Assembly (NCBI RefSeq): GCF_943913055.1
Contig: NZ_CALTWS010000119.1
Location: 1-8,707 of the forward strand
Length of the DNA stretch: 8,707 nucleotides
Direction of reading: 5' to 3'
Source: an uncultured Brevundimonas sp.
Lineage (GTDB): Bacteria; Pseudomonadota; Alphaproteobacteria; Caulobacterales; Caulobacteraceae
How positions within the stretch are numbered: the stretch's first letter is position 1; each line of letters starts with the position of its first letter. A program made the translations under genes and the position numbers. Below the pieces are notes generated by a model, which was not told the origin of the DNA, did no database searches, and was given only the letters and a program-made list of their open reading frames with translations. Shown here in pieces: positions 1 through 5,657 of the stretch.

Positions 1-60
1 GTCGGGGATGTGTCGATCCGCGAGCAGGCTCAGGTCACCCTGAGGCGCGCGGCGCTTTAG
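1..60 (+). CDS. Possible 3' end of a gene entering from the left
   Basis: The first forward frame is open from base 1 and ends at a TAG at 58-60, giving 19 codons that finish in ...QVTLRRAAL. Sixteen of the 19 codons end in G or C, as in the real genes of this window. No convincing start for a further minus-strand gene is visible here. If real, this gene converges on the hydrolase gene, and the two stop codons (TAG on plus, TAA on minus at 57-59) overlap. The fragment is too short to assign a family, and chance openness over 60 bases of GC-rich DNA is quite possible. Confidence 0.35.
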   Translation, partial: VGDVSIREQAQVTLRRAAL

Positions 61-1079
61 GCGGGTTCGGTTTCGGCGATAGCGGTCTGAGCCTGCACCG
101 CCGATCCGACTCCGGCAGCCATGACATCGAACTCCTCCAGAAAGACCGCCCGTTTGTCGTCGGTTTCCATAATGACCTCGTGCTTGGCCCCCGGAACCTC
201 GACATATCGGCCACGCGGTATGCGCCGGGCGGCCCACTGGCTGCTCTGTTTCCAGACCCTGTCGTCGTCCGCGGCCTGAACGATGCAGACCGGAATCCGG
301 ACAGACCTCAGGGCCCCTGTCTTCAAAGCGCGCTCGCCCACAGTCAGTCCAAAGGCCAACCAGCCCCAGGTCGGGCCGCCGACGGCCAGATGCGGGCAGG
401 CATAAAGCTGCTGTCGCCACTGGTCATAGCGGGCCTCGTCCGTCGTCAGAGCGTCCTTTTCAAAGGTGTGGTCGAAGGGGTCGTCGGCATCGTCCAGCAC
501 ATATTCCCCGGCCCGCCCATGGCGCAGGTTCCAGCGCACCGCCAGCTTGACCGACCACATGGCCCGCTTGCCCGTCTTGATCCGCAGCATGGGGCCGGAC
601 AGGACCGCGCCGGCAAAGCGGGTCTCGCCCTGTTCCAGGCTCACAAGATTCAGCACGCCCCCCATGGAGTGGCCGACCATGATCCAGGGCTTGGGCGCGC
701 GGTTCTCGAACGCATCCAGAAGACGGTCGTAGTCATCCAGAAACTCCTCGACCGCGCGGGCGTGACCCTTCAGCCGGTCCGGCAGCAGGCGGGCGGACAG
801 ACCCTGGCCGCGCCAGTCGTGGGCCAGGACGCACCAGCCGCGCGCCAGGAAGTTGCCGATGACCTCATAGTATTTCTCGATCGGCTCGGTTCGGCCCGGA
901 CTGACCACCACCGTGCCAAGCGGCTTGGACGCCACAAGGGTCGCGGGAGTCCAGAAGGCGGCGCGGAGCCGAAGCCCCCCGGCCCCGCGAAACCATTCGC
1001 CCTTGCCCCCGGGCGGAGGCGCGGCACCGGGAACCCCCATCAGGGGCGCGTCGGCGGTGAAGGCGGCAGTCTCAGTCAC
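57..1079 (-). CDS. Alpha/beta hydrolase, PldB-like (lysophospholipase / monoacylglycerol lipase type)
   Basis: The product is a 340-residue serine hydrolase of the alpha/beta-hydrolase (hydrolase_4, PldB) type, probably acting on lysophospholipid or monoacylglycerol esters. Visible are the DWRGQGLS segment at 88-95, the nucleophile elbow GHSMGG with Ser138, an acidic cluster at Asp271-Asp273 (Asp273 in the usual D-x-V place) and His300 in GAKHE, which complete a catalytic triad. The length is close to that of E. coli PldB. The first 30 residues are Ala/Pro/Gly-rich and contain no hydrophobic signal segment, so the enzyme is probably cytoplasmic or peripheral on the inner membrane. The start is GTG at 1079-1077. 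It overlaps the TGA of the preceding methyltransferase-like gene (GTGA) and has an AGGA motif 7 bases upstream inside that gene, so translation is probably coupled. The fold and triad are certain; the substrate is inferred. Confidence 0.85.
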   Translation of the reverse strand: MTETAAFTADAPLMGVPGAAPPPGGKGEWFRGAGGLRLRAAFWTPATLVASKPLGTVVVSPGRTEPIEKYYEVIGNFLARGWCVLAHDWRGQGLSARLLPDRLKGHARAVEEFLDDYDRLLDAFENRAPKPWIMVGHSMGGVLNLVSLEQGETRFAGAVLSGPMLRIKTGKRAMWSVKLAVRWNLRHGRAGEYVLDDADDPFDHTFEKDALTTDEARYDQWRQQLYACPHLAVGGPTWGWLAFGLTVGERALKTGALRSVRIPVCIVQAADDDRVWKQSSQWAARRIPRGRYVEVPGAKHEVIMETDDKRAVFLEEFDVMAAGVGSAVQAQTAIAETEPA

Positions 1080-1996
1080 TCGGGCTTCCTGAACTTCAAG
1101 GTCATGCGATCGCTCTCGCCGATGGCATCGTATTCGGTGCGGTCGAACTCGGGATCGGCCGGCTCGCCGCGTGGCGCGGTCAGGCGCAATGGAGCCAGGG
1201 TGTCGACGCCAAAGGGGTGATCGGTGTCGTCGTCCGGATTGGCGTTGATCTCGGAGCCCGCGACAAAGGCGAAGCCGGCCTCGGCGGCCAGCTGTTTGAC
1301 GAAGGCCTCCTGGACATAGCCACTGGCGGCGGCGGGGTCCTGATCCTGTTCCGGGCCCAGGCGGTGCTGTTCGATGCCGAGGATGCCGCCGGGCTTGAGC
1401 GCCGCGAAGGCATCGGCAAAGGCCTTTTCGGCTATGCCCGCCGCCATCCAGGCATGGATGTAGCGCATGAACAGGACCATGTCGGCCGTCCCCGCCTCGG
1501 CCACCGGGCCGGAGGTGGGGCCGAAGGCACTGAGGACGATCTCGCCGTATAGCCTCTTGTCGGTCATGAACCGCTGCTCGAAGGCCGCCATCAGCTGGCT
1601 CTGGGCCGGGTCGGTCAGCGGGCCGGTCTGGAAGCCGGCAGCGATGTATTTGCCGTCGCCCTCGGCCAGATAAGGGGCCAGAATTTCAGTGTACCAGCCG
1701 CTGCCCGGCCAGAAGTCGACGACGGTCATGGTCGGCTGAAGGCCGAAGAAGCGCAGGGTCTCCATCGGATGCCGGGCAGCGTCCCGGGCCCGGTCGCTAG
1801 CCGCACGCCAAGGCCCTGCGATGGCCCATTCCAGCGACCCCTCGGGCGGGCCGCTGGGCGTCTCGGGGATCGCATCGCGGGCCGAAGGCTCCTCGCGACC
1901 ACATCCTGCGACGGCGACGAAACCCAGCGCCGCCGTGCCCGCCAGCCAAGATCGGCGAGAGATCACAAGCCTGCCGTTCGTCCTAGCCTCAGTCAT
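1076..1996 (-). CDS. Tat-exported lipoprotein with a methyltransferase-like fold (COG4798-type)
   Basis: This 306-residue protein belongs to the family usually labelled predicted methyltransferase. Its N-terminus carries a twin-arginine motif (SRRSWL, Arg14-Arg15), a hydrophobic stretch, and a lipobox VAGC with Cys32. This predicts a folded, Tat-exported, lipid-anchored protein; Gly at +2 favours the outer membrane. The fold is suggested by a motif I-like segment around 92-104 (VVDFWPGSGWYTE), the strand TADMVLF after residue 169, LKPGG at 200-204 and EQHR at 209-212. The C-terminal segment SEINAN...DHPFGV and the last residues ESDRMTLKFRKPE are shared with the neighbouring paralogue. ATG 1996 is preferred over TTG 1999 because GGGAGG lies 4 bases before the ATG and would touch the TTG. 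The gene is second in a three-gene minus-strand run. Whether it binds SAM or catalyses anything is unproven. Confidence 0.8.
   Translation of the reverse strand: MTEARTNGRLVISRRSWLAGTAALGFVAVAGCGREEPSARDAIPETPSGPPEGSLEWAIAGPWRAASDRARDAARHPMETLRFFGLQPTMTVVDFWPGSGWYTEILAPYLAEGDGKYIAAGFQTGPLTDPAQSQLMAAFEQRFMTDKRLYGEIVLSAFGPTSGPVAEAGTADMVLFMRYIHAWMAAGIAEKAFADAFAALKPGGILGIEQHRLGPEQDQDPAAASGYVQEAFVKQLAAEAGFAFVAGSEINANPDDDTDHPFGVDTLAPLRLTAPRGEPADPEFDRTEYDAIGESDRMTLKFRKPE
1100..1130. repeat. Copy 1 of a 31-bp imperfect coding repeat (paralogue 3' ends)
   Basis: These bases match 2088-2118 in the same orientation with 3 differences in 31. The differences fall at synonymous third positions of the codons for the shared ESDRM region. 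This is sequence left from, or conserved since, a tandem duplication of the two methyltransferase-like genes, not an independent repeat element. Confidence 0.7.
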
Positions 1997-2000
1997 CAAG

Positions 2001-2006
2001 CCTCCC
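2001..2006 (-). promoter_or_regulatory. Ribosome binding site deciding the start of the Tat lipoprotein gene
   Basis: On the minus strand this reads GGGAGG and ends 4 bases before ATG 1996. The TTG at 1999 would leave only one base of spacing, so the ATG is the likely start. Confidence 0.6.
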
Positions 2007-2063
2007 GCCGGAAACGGTCCGTCCGGAAGTAGACAGGTTCACCATCAGGGTCAAAACCGAAGC

Positions 2064-2870
2064 CTATTCCGGCTTGCGGAAACGCAGGGTCATGCGGTCG
2101 CTTTCGCCGATGGCGTCGAAGGCGGCGCGTTCCTCAGTCGTCAGGGTGCGGCCGTCCTGTTCGGAGCGACGCACGGGCGGCAGGGTCCAGACCCCGAACG
2201 GATGGTCGCGGTCGTCAGCAGCGTTGGCGTTCAGCTCGCTGCGGGCATCCAGGACGAAACCGGCGTTCTGCGCTGCGCGGATGACCCAGCTTTCGGGCAT
2301 GTAGCCGGTGGTGGCGGTCTGGTCAGGATTCAGGCCGTCGACGCTGCGGTGCTGTTCGACGGCCAGGACGCCGCCGGGCTTCAACGCCTTGAAGAAGGCC
2401 GCCAGATAGGCGTCGGTCCGCCCCGCCCGGTGCCAGTTGTGAAAGGCGCGGGCGACGATGACCATGTCGGCCTGGCCGTCCTCGACACCCATGGTTTCCA
2501 GCGGGCGGTTGACGGCGACATAGCGGCCACCCGTCGCCTCGGAATAGGGTTGCAGGATCTGGCTCCACCAGCCGGCGCGACCGGGCTCGATCTCGACCAC
2601 CGTCAGGCCGGGCTGAAGGCCCCAGAAGGTCAAGGTCTCGAACGGATGCCGATGGACGTCGCGGGCCACGTCGGCAGCGGGCCGTGTGTCGGAGCCGATG
2701 GCGGCCTGAAGCGCGGCATCTTCCTGGGCAACTGGCGGGGTCATGGCGGCGCGGCGCTCGGCCCGCTGTGCGGGCGTCTCATTGGCGGTCGGCATGGCGG
2801 GCAGGGCCTGGGCCAGCACGGTTGAGGGCAGGGCAATGGCGGTCACGGCGGCGAGGGCGAGCAGGCGCAT
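2064..2870 (-). CDS. Sec-exported methyltransferase-like protein, paralogue of the downstream lipoprotein
   Basis: This 268-residue protein starts at ATG 2870, where a classic Sec signal peptide begins ([20 protein letters not shown], likely cleaved before Gln21, with no lipobox). The frame is open to a TTG at 2933, but that would put about 21 odd residues before the signal peptide. Shared with the downstream paralogue are [13 protein letters not shown] (75-87), a motif I-like [12 protein letters not shown] (91-102), QADMVIV, LKPGG (163-167), VEQHR, SELNAN...DHPFGV and a C-terminus almost identical at [13 protein letters not shown]. It lacks roughly 37 residues that the paralogue has between the strands ending KYIA/RYVA and the ADMV strand. 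The ribosome binding site is weak (GGAA about 11 bases upstream). The product is predicted soluble in the periplasm. It is first in the run toward the hydrolase and divergent from hsp20. The family label is predicted methyltransferase; the activity is unknown. Confidence 0.8.
   Translation of the reverse strand: MRLLALAAVTAIALPSTVLAQALPAMPTANETPAQRAERRAAMTPPVAQEDAALQAAIGSDTRPAADVARDVHRHPFETLTFWGLQPGLTVVEIEPGRAGWWSQILQPYSEATGGRYVAVNRPLETMGVEDGQADMVIVARAFHNWHRAGRTDAYLAAFFKALKPGGVLAVEQHRSVDGLNPDQTATTGYMPESWVIRAAQNAGFVLDARSELNANAADDRDHPFGVWTLPPVRRSEQDGRTLTTEERAAFDAIGESDRMTLRFRKPE
2088..2118. repeat. Copy 2 of the 31-bp imperfect coding repeat (paralogue 3' ends)
   Basis: This is the second copy, encoding the near-identical C-terminal segment of the upstream paralogue. 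The two copies lie about 988 bp apart, so they could in principle serve as a short substrate for recombination or gene conversion. Confidence 0.7.
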
Positions 2871-2978
2871 GGGGTCGGTTCCGGATGCGGTGAGCAGTGC
2901 CGCTACCCTGACCATCCGCGCCAGCGGGGGCAAGTCTCGATCCGCCGGTCAGGACAGAAGGACGCATTTTCCGGACCT

Positions 2979-3009
2979 CTTGACGCTGCAAAACCGTTTC
3001 CCACCTTGT
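2979..3009 (+). promoter_or_regulatory. Candidate RpoH (sigma-32) promoter of hsp20
   Basis: CTTGAC at 2979-2984 resembles the sigma-32 -35 box (CTTGAA). After a 17-base spacer, CACCTTGT at 3002-3009 matches 5 of the 7 defined positions of the -10 consensus CCCCATnT. Transcription would start near 3015-3020, giving a leader of about 130 bases that contains the thermometer-like hairpins. The -10 match is moderate and other placements are possible. The call leans on the gene being a heat-shock gene. Confidence 0.4.
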
Positions 3010-3086
3010 CTCTCGAGGATGCCGATTTCGGGTCCTCCAGACCGGACGGGGCCGAACATCGGGCCGTGCGGGCTGATCCCCAACCG

Positions 3087-3146
3087 CCGTTCCGGGCCAT
3101 GAAAACGCGGGAACGGTTCAACCTTGCTGATCCTCAGGAGGATGAC
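3087..3146 (+). promoter_or_regulatory. ROSE-like RNA thermometer in the hsp20 leader
   Basis: Two hairpins precede the start codon. The first is a perfect 7-bp stem, CCGTTCC (3087-3093) with GGAACGG (3110-3116). The second lies at the ribosome binding site: CTTGCT (3123-3128) faces AGGAGG (3136-3141), giving C-G, U-G, U-A, a G·G mismatch, C-G and U-A around a 7-base loop. A UYGCU motif opposite the Shine-Dalgarno with a G·G pair is the known hallmark of ROSE elements (repression of heat-shock gene expression), which melt on heating. An alternative 5-bp stem (3130-3134 with 3139-3143) also hides the same site. The structure was drawn by hand and no energies were calculated. Confidence 0.65.
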
Positions 3147-3611
3147 ATGCGTACTGTCGACTTTACCCCCCTCTATCGTTCCGCCGTCGGCTTCGACCGT
3201 CTGGCCAGTCTGCTGGAAAGCGCCGCGCGCACCAGCCAGGAGAACGGCTGGCCGCCCTACAACATCGAGACCACGGGCGAGAATGCTTATCGCATCGAGA
3301 TCGCTGTGGCCGGCTTCAAGCCCGAGGAACTGAATCTTGAGGTCAAGGAAAACCTCTTGACCGTCACGGGCCGCAAGACGGCCAACGACGACGTCGAGCA
3401 GCGCACCTATCTGCATCGTGGCCTGGCCGAGCGCGACTTCGAGCGCCGGTTCCAGCTGGCCGACTATGTCGTCGTGAAGGGTGCGGACCTGGTCAATGGC
3501 CTGTTGTCCATCGAACTGGCCCGCGAACTGCCTGAGGCCCTGAAGCCCCGCCGCATCGAGATCGGCTCGGGCAAGGCCCTGATCGAAGGCAAGAAGACCA
3601 AGGCGGCCTAA
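3147..3611 (+). CDS. Small heat-shock protein, Hsp20 / IbpA type
   Basis: This 154-residue, ATP-independent holdase chaperone binds unfolding proteins in the cytoplasm and hands them to DnaK/ClpB. The N-terminus ([19 protein letters not shown]) is that of bacterial class A (IbpA-like) proteins. The alpha-crystallin domain spans about 35-140, starting at YNIE and including the conserved AGFKPEEL (55-62) and GLLSIEL (118-124). A C-terminal I-x-I motif, IEI at 137-139, used for oligomer assembly, is followed by a short Lys-rich tail. The start is ATG 3147, with GGAGG at 3137-3141 five bases before it. The frame is open upstream to another ATG at 3006, but that extension lacks family similarity and would translate through the leader hairpins. 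The gene is monocistronic: a divergent gene lies on the left and a strong terminator on the right. Heat control is likely both transcriptional and through the leader. Confidence 0.93.
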   Translation: MRTVDFTPLYRSAVGFDRLASLLESAARTSQENGWPPYNIETTGENAYRIEIAVAGFKPEELNLEVKENLLTVTGRKTANDDVEQRTYLHRGLAERDFERRFQLADYVVVKGADLVNGLLSIELARELPEALKPRRIEIGSGKALIEGKKTKAA

Positions 3612-3620
3612 GCCTTCACG

Positions 3621-3636
3621 TCGCGCGACCGCGCGA
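3621..3636 (+). other. Small hairpin in the hsp20 3' untranslated region
   Basis: TCGCGC (3621-3626) and GCGCGA (3631-3636) form a perfect 6-bp stem around a GACC loop, between the hsp20 stop and its terminator. No run of T follows, so it is not a terminator by itself. It could stabilise the 3' end, but its function is unknown. Confidence 0.35.
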
Positions 3637-3651
3637 TAAGGCAGCTAGAGA

Positions 3652-3678
3652 GGGGTGGCGTTCGCGCCGCCCCTTTTT
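3652..3678 (+). terminator. Intrinsic terminator of hsp20
   Basis: GGGGTGGCG (3652-3660) pairs with CGCCGCCCC (3665-3673) as a 9-bp stem with one G·U pair, closed by the very stable TTCG tetraloop and followed by TTTTT (3674-3678). This is a textbook rho-independent terminator for the plus strand. It sits only 4 bases from the stop of the convergent pentapeptide gene. In the reverse direction the stem is followed by CTCTCT, not a clean T run, so it would terminate that gene poorly. Confidence 0.9.
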
Positions 3679-3682
3679 CGTG

Positions 3683-4954
3683 TCAGGCGTTGATCGCCGC
3701 CTCCAGCCCGTGGGTGCCATGGGTGTCGGCATCCGTCAGCTCGGCCTGACGCAGGCAGGCCCCGTGCAGTTTGGCGCGGCTCAGGTCGGCCCCGGTCAGC
3801 ACCGCCCGCTTCATGTCGGCCCCCGACAGATCGACGCCGCGCAGGGTCGCGCCGGTCAGGTCCGCTGGCAGAAGGCGATCGGCCGCGATCATCAACGGGC
3901 CCAGCTGAGCCCCGCGCATGTCCGAGCCGTTCAGACGCGCATTCTTGAGACGTGCGCCGCGAAGGTCCGCGCCCTTCAGATTGACGGAGCGCAGATCGGC
4001 CCCCTCCAGATGCGCGCCCTGAAGCTGCACCCCTTCCATATCGAGGCCGTAGAAGACGGCACCCTTGGCCGAGAGGGCGGTCAGATTGTAGCCGGTGATC
4101 GACCGCAGGGCCCGCAGATCGACGCCGTCGAATACAGAGGGCTGGCCTGAGACCCCACCGCTCTCGCACCACTGGGCGTGTTCGGCCAGCATGCTGGCGG
4201 CCGGCATTCGCGAGACGGGCTCGCCCGCAGACTTGGTGTCCGTCAGGGCCCCCGACATGTCGGCCCCGTCGGTGCGCCACATGGCCGACTTTACGCCCAC
4301 CAGGATGGCGTCGCGCAAGTCTGCGCCTGACAGGTCCGCGCCGGACAGATCGGCCCCGGCAAGATCCGCTCCGCGGAACGTCGCCTGTTTCAGATTGGCC
4401 CGGACCAGCTTGCAGTCCTTCATGATGGCGTCGGAAAAATCGGCCGCGACGGCGACCACGCCGGTCAGCTTGGATCGTTCCAGATTGGCCCCGGCCAGGC
4501 AGGCCCCTTGGGCCTGGGTTTCGTTGCGCGAGCGGGCTTCGATGACGCGATAGCCCATCTTGGCATCGGCCGAGGCGATGGTGCCCTCGCGCAGATCGGC
4601 CTCGAACAGATCGGCCCCGGTCAGGTCGGCCCCGCGCAGGCAGGCACCGCGCAGATCGGCGCGCCGCAGGCTGGCCTCGGACAGATTGCAATCCTGCATG
4701 TCCGTGCCGAAGAAGACCGCATTGTCCAGCCGCGAGCCGGACAGGTTCGCCCCGATCATGCAGGCGGCGGAGAAGTCGGCATCGGCCAGATGGCGGTCGC
4801 TGAGGTCCAGGCCCGACAGGTCCATCCAGGCGAAGACGGCGCGGGCCCCGCCCGGCTTGGCCTGCCAAAGCCGATCGTGCCGGGCGCAGATGGCGTCCAG
4901 TTCGGCCTGTTCGATGCGCCTTCTGGCGACCGTGTTCGCGGTTTCCCCCGTCAT
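3683..4954 (-). CDS. Pentapeptide-repeat protein with two related modules
   Basis: The product is 423 residues made mostly of A(D/N)LxG-type pentapeptide repeats, expected to form right-handed quadrilateral beta-helices. No signal peptide or membrane segment is seen, so it is probably cytoplasmic. Repeat blocks lie at about 45-125, 150-222 and 273-409. They are broken by irregular stretches at 126-150 and 237-272, the latter containing the second module's leader. Two similar leaders precede repeat tracts: HDRLW...GG near residue 26 and HAQW...GG near residue 259. This suggests an internal duplication. ATG 4954 is chosen over ATG 4963 because AAGGA sits 8 bases before it and abuts the other. 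The gene is third after gpmA and ribD with a 52-base gap. Some family members mimic DNA and protect gyrase, but nothing here assigns that role; the function is unknown. Confidence 0.85.
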   Translation of the reverse strand: MTGETANTVARRRIEQAELDAICARHDRLWQAKPGGARAVFAWMDLSGLDLSDRHLADADFSAACMIGANLSGSRLDNAVFFGTDMQDCNLSEASLRRADLRGACLRGADLTGADLFEADLREGTIASADAKMGYRVIEARSRNETQAQGACLAGANLERSKLTGVVAVAADFSDAIMKDCKLVRANLKQATFRGADLAGADLSGADLSGADLRDAILVGVKSAMWRTDGADMSGALTDTKSAGEPVSRMPAASMLAEHAQWCESGGVSGQPSVFDGVDLRALRSITGYNLTALSAKGAVFYGLDMEGVQLQGAHLEGADLRSVNLKGADLRGARLKNARLNGSDMRGAQLGPLMIAADRLLPADLTGATLRGVDLSGADMKRAVLTGADLSRAKLHGACLRQAELTDADTHGTHGLEAAINA

Positions 4955-4962
4955 GGCATTCA

Positions 4963-4967
4963 TCCTT
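4963..4967 (-). promoter_or_regulatory. Ribosome binding site deciding the pentapeptide gene start
   Basis: AAGGA on the minus strand lies 8 bases before ATG 4954 and overlaps the alternative ATG at 4963. This favours the shorter product by three residues. Confidence 0.5.
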
Positions 4968-4974
4968 AACGGCG

Positions 4975-4991
4975 AGGCTTTAAGGAAGCCT
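4975..4991 (-). other. Intercistronic hairpin between ribD and the pentapeptide gene
   Basis: AGGCTT and AAGCCT form a 6-bp stem with a 5-base loop in the 52-base gap, ending about 8 bases before the pentapeptide ribosome binding site. No T run follows on either strand, so it is probably not a terminator. It may affect readthrough, mRNA processing or translation. Confidence 0.3.
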
Positions 4992-5006
4992 TGCAGGGAA
5001 CGAAGA

Positions 5007-5657
5007 TCAGGCGGTCAGCAGGCCCTGCTCGGCCAGGGCGTCGGCCAGGTCGCCCGGCCCGACCCAGACGCGGGTGTAGCCGGCCTCGCCCAGGCGTTTC
5101 AGTTCGGTGGTCAGATCGGCCTTGGCCGAGGCGGCGAAGCGGGCGTCGAACCCCTCTCCGTCGGTGCTGACACGCACCATGGGCCGCCCTGTCTCGACGC
5201 GGTGAAGATAGCCCTCGTAAAGAACCGCCGCCTGATCGGCCAGCAGCCCCGTCTCGACCTCCAGCCCGGCCTTCTTCAGCCGCTCGACACCGCGCCCCGA
5301 CGCGAACGGCGAGGGATCGACCGCGGCGATCACGACCCGCGCCACACCCGCCTCGATCAGAAAATGCGAGCAGGACGTGCGGCCCGAAGACCGCGCCCCG
5401 CAGGGCTCCAGCGTCACATAGGCGGTGGCCCCGCGCGCCTTGTCGCCCGCCGCGGGCACGGCCTGTTCCTCGGCGTGGGGACGCCCGCCCGCCGCCGTCG
5501 CAGCCTCCGCCACCACCTCGCCGTCCCTGACGATGACACAGCCGACCGACGGATTGGGCCAGGTCTTGCCCATGTGGCCGCGCGCCAGGGCGATGGCGCG
5601 GCCCATGAAGCGGATGTCGTCGGAAGCAGCCTGGGCGTCGCTGGGGGCATCCGTCAT
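5007..5657 (-). CDS. ribD: RibD-like pyrimidine deaminase with collapsed reductase domain
   Basis: The product is 216 residues, whereas bifunctional RibD is usually about 360. RibD deaminates diaminohydroxyphosphoribosylaminopyrimidine and then reduces the sugar in riboflavin synthesis. The deaminase half is complete: PNPSVGCVIV near 34-43, HAE at 61-63 (zinc ligand His61, proton shuttle Glu63), and PC...C with Cys86 and Cys96. The two cysteines are spaced C-x9-C, one residue longer than the usual C-x8-C. After DPSP...GRGVERLKKAGLEVETGLL the chain reaches the normal domain junction (YLHRVETGRPMV). It then keeps only about 70 residues resembling the first strand and the last part of the reductase (GYTRVWVGPGDLADALAEQGLL); the NADPH-binding core is missing. 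ATG 5657 overlaps the gpmA stop (ATGA), so translation is probably coupled. No other rib gene is present. It could be a monofunctional RibD or a paralogue with another deaminase substrate. Confidence 0.8.
   Translation of the reverse strand: MTDAPSDAQAASDDIRFMGRAIALARGHMGKTWPNPSVGCVIVRDGEVVAEAATAAGGRPHAEEQAVPAAGDKARGATAYVTLEPCGARSSGRTSCSHFLIEAGVARVVIAAVDPSPFASGRGVERLKKAGLEVETGLLADQAAVLYEGYLHRVETGRPMVRVSTDGEGFDARFAASAKADLTTELKRLGEAGYTRVWVGPGDLADALAEQGLLTA

Noticed and set aside
180..1220. A 346-codon plus-strand open frame opposite the hydrolase gene
   Set aside because: The minus-strand product has a full catalytic triad and family length. The plus-strand translation is low-complexity Gly/Arg/Pro/Gln with no domain.
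2871..2933. An N-terminal extension of the Sec-exported methyltransferase-like protein from TTG 2933 or ATG 2915
   Set aside because: It would bury the signal peptide behind 15-21 extra residues and has no good ribosome binding site.
3006..3146. An upstream in-frame ATG that would add 47 residues to Hsp20
   Set aside because: The added residues have no Hsp20 similarity, a strong ribosome binding site sits directly before ATG 3147, and the upstream stretch holds the leader hairpins.
2949..3416. A 155-codon minus-strand frame opposite hsp20
   Set aside because: It covers the hsp20 leader and the alpha-crystallin coding region; no motif is seen and the plus-strand gene is certain.
3645..4868. 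A 407-codon minus-strand frame overlapping the pentapeptide gene in another frame
   Set aside because: It is Arg/Gly-rich and follows the 15-base rhythm of the pentapeptide codons read out of frame; it also runs through the hsp20 terminator.
3683..4954. Many short spaced near-repeats (such as CAGATCGGCCCC) resembling a CRISPR or tandem-repeat array
   Set aside because: The period is about 15 bases, in frame, and it encodes pentapeptide repeats; there are no constant repeats with unique spacers of CRISPR size.
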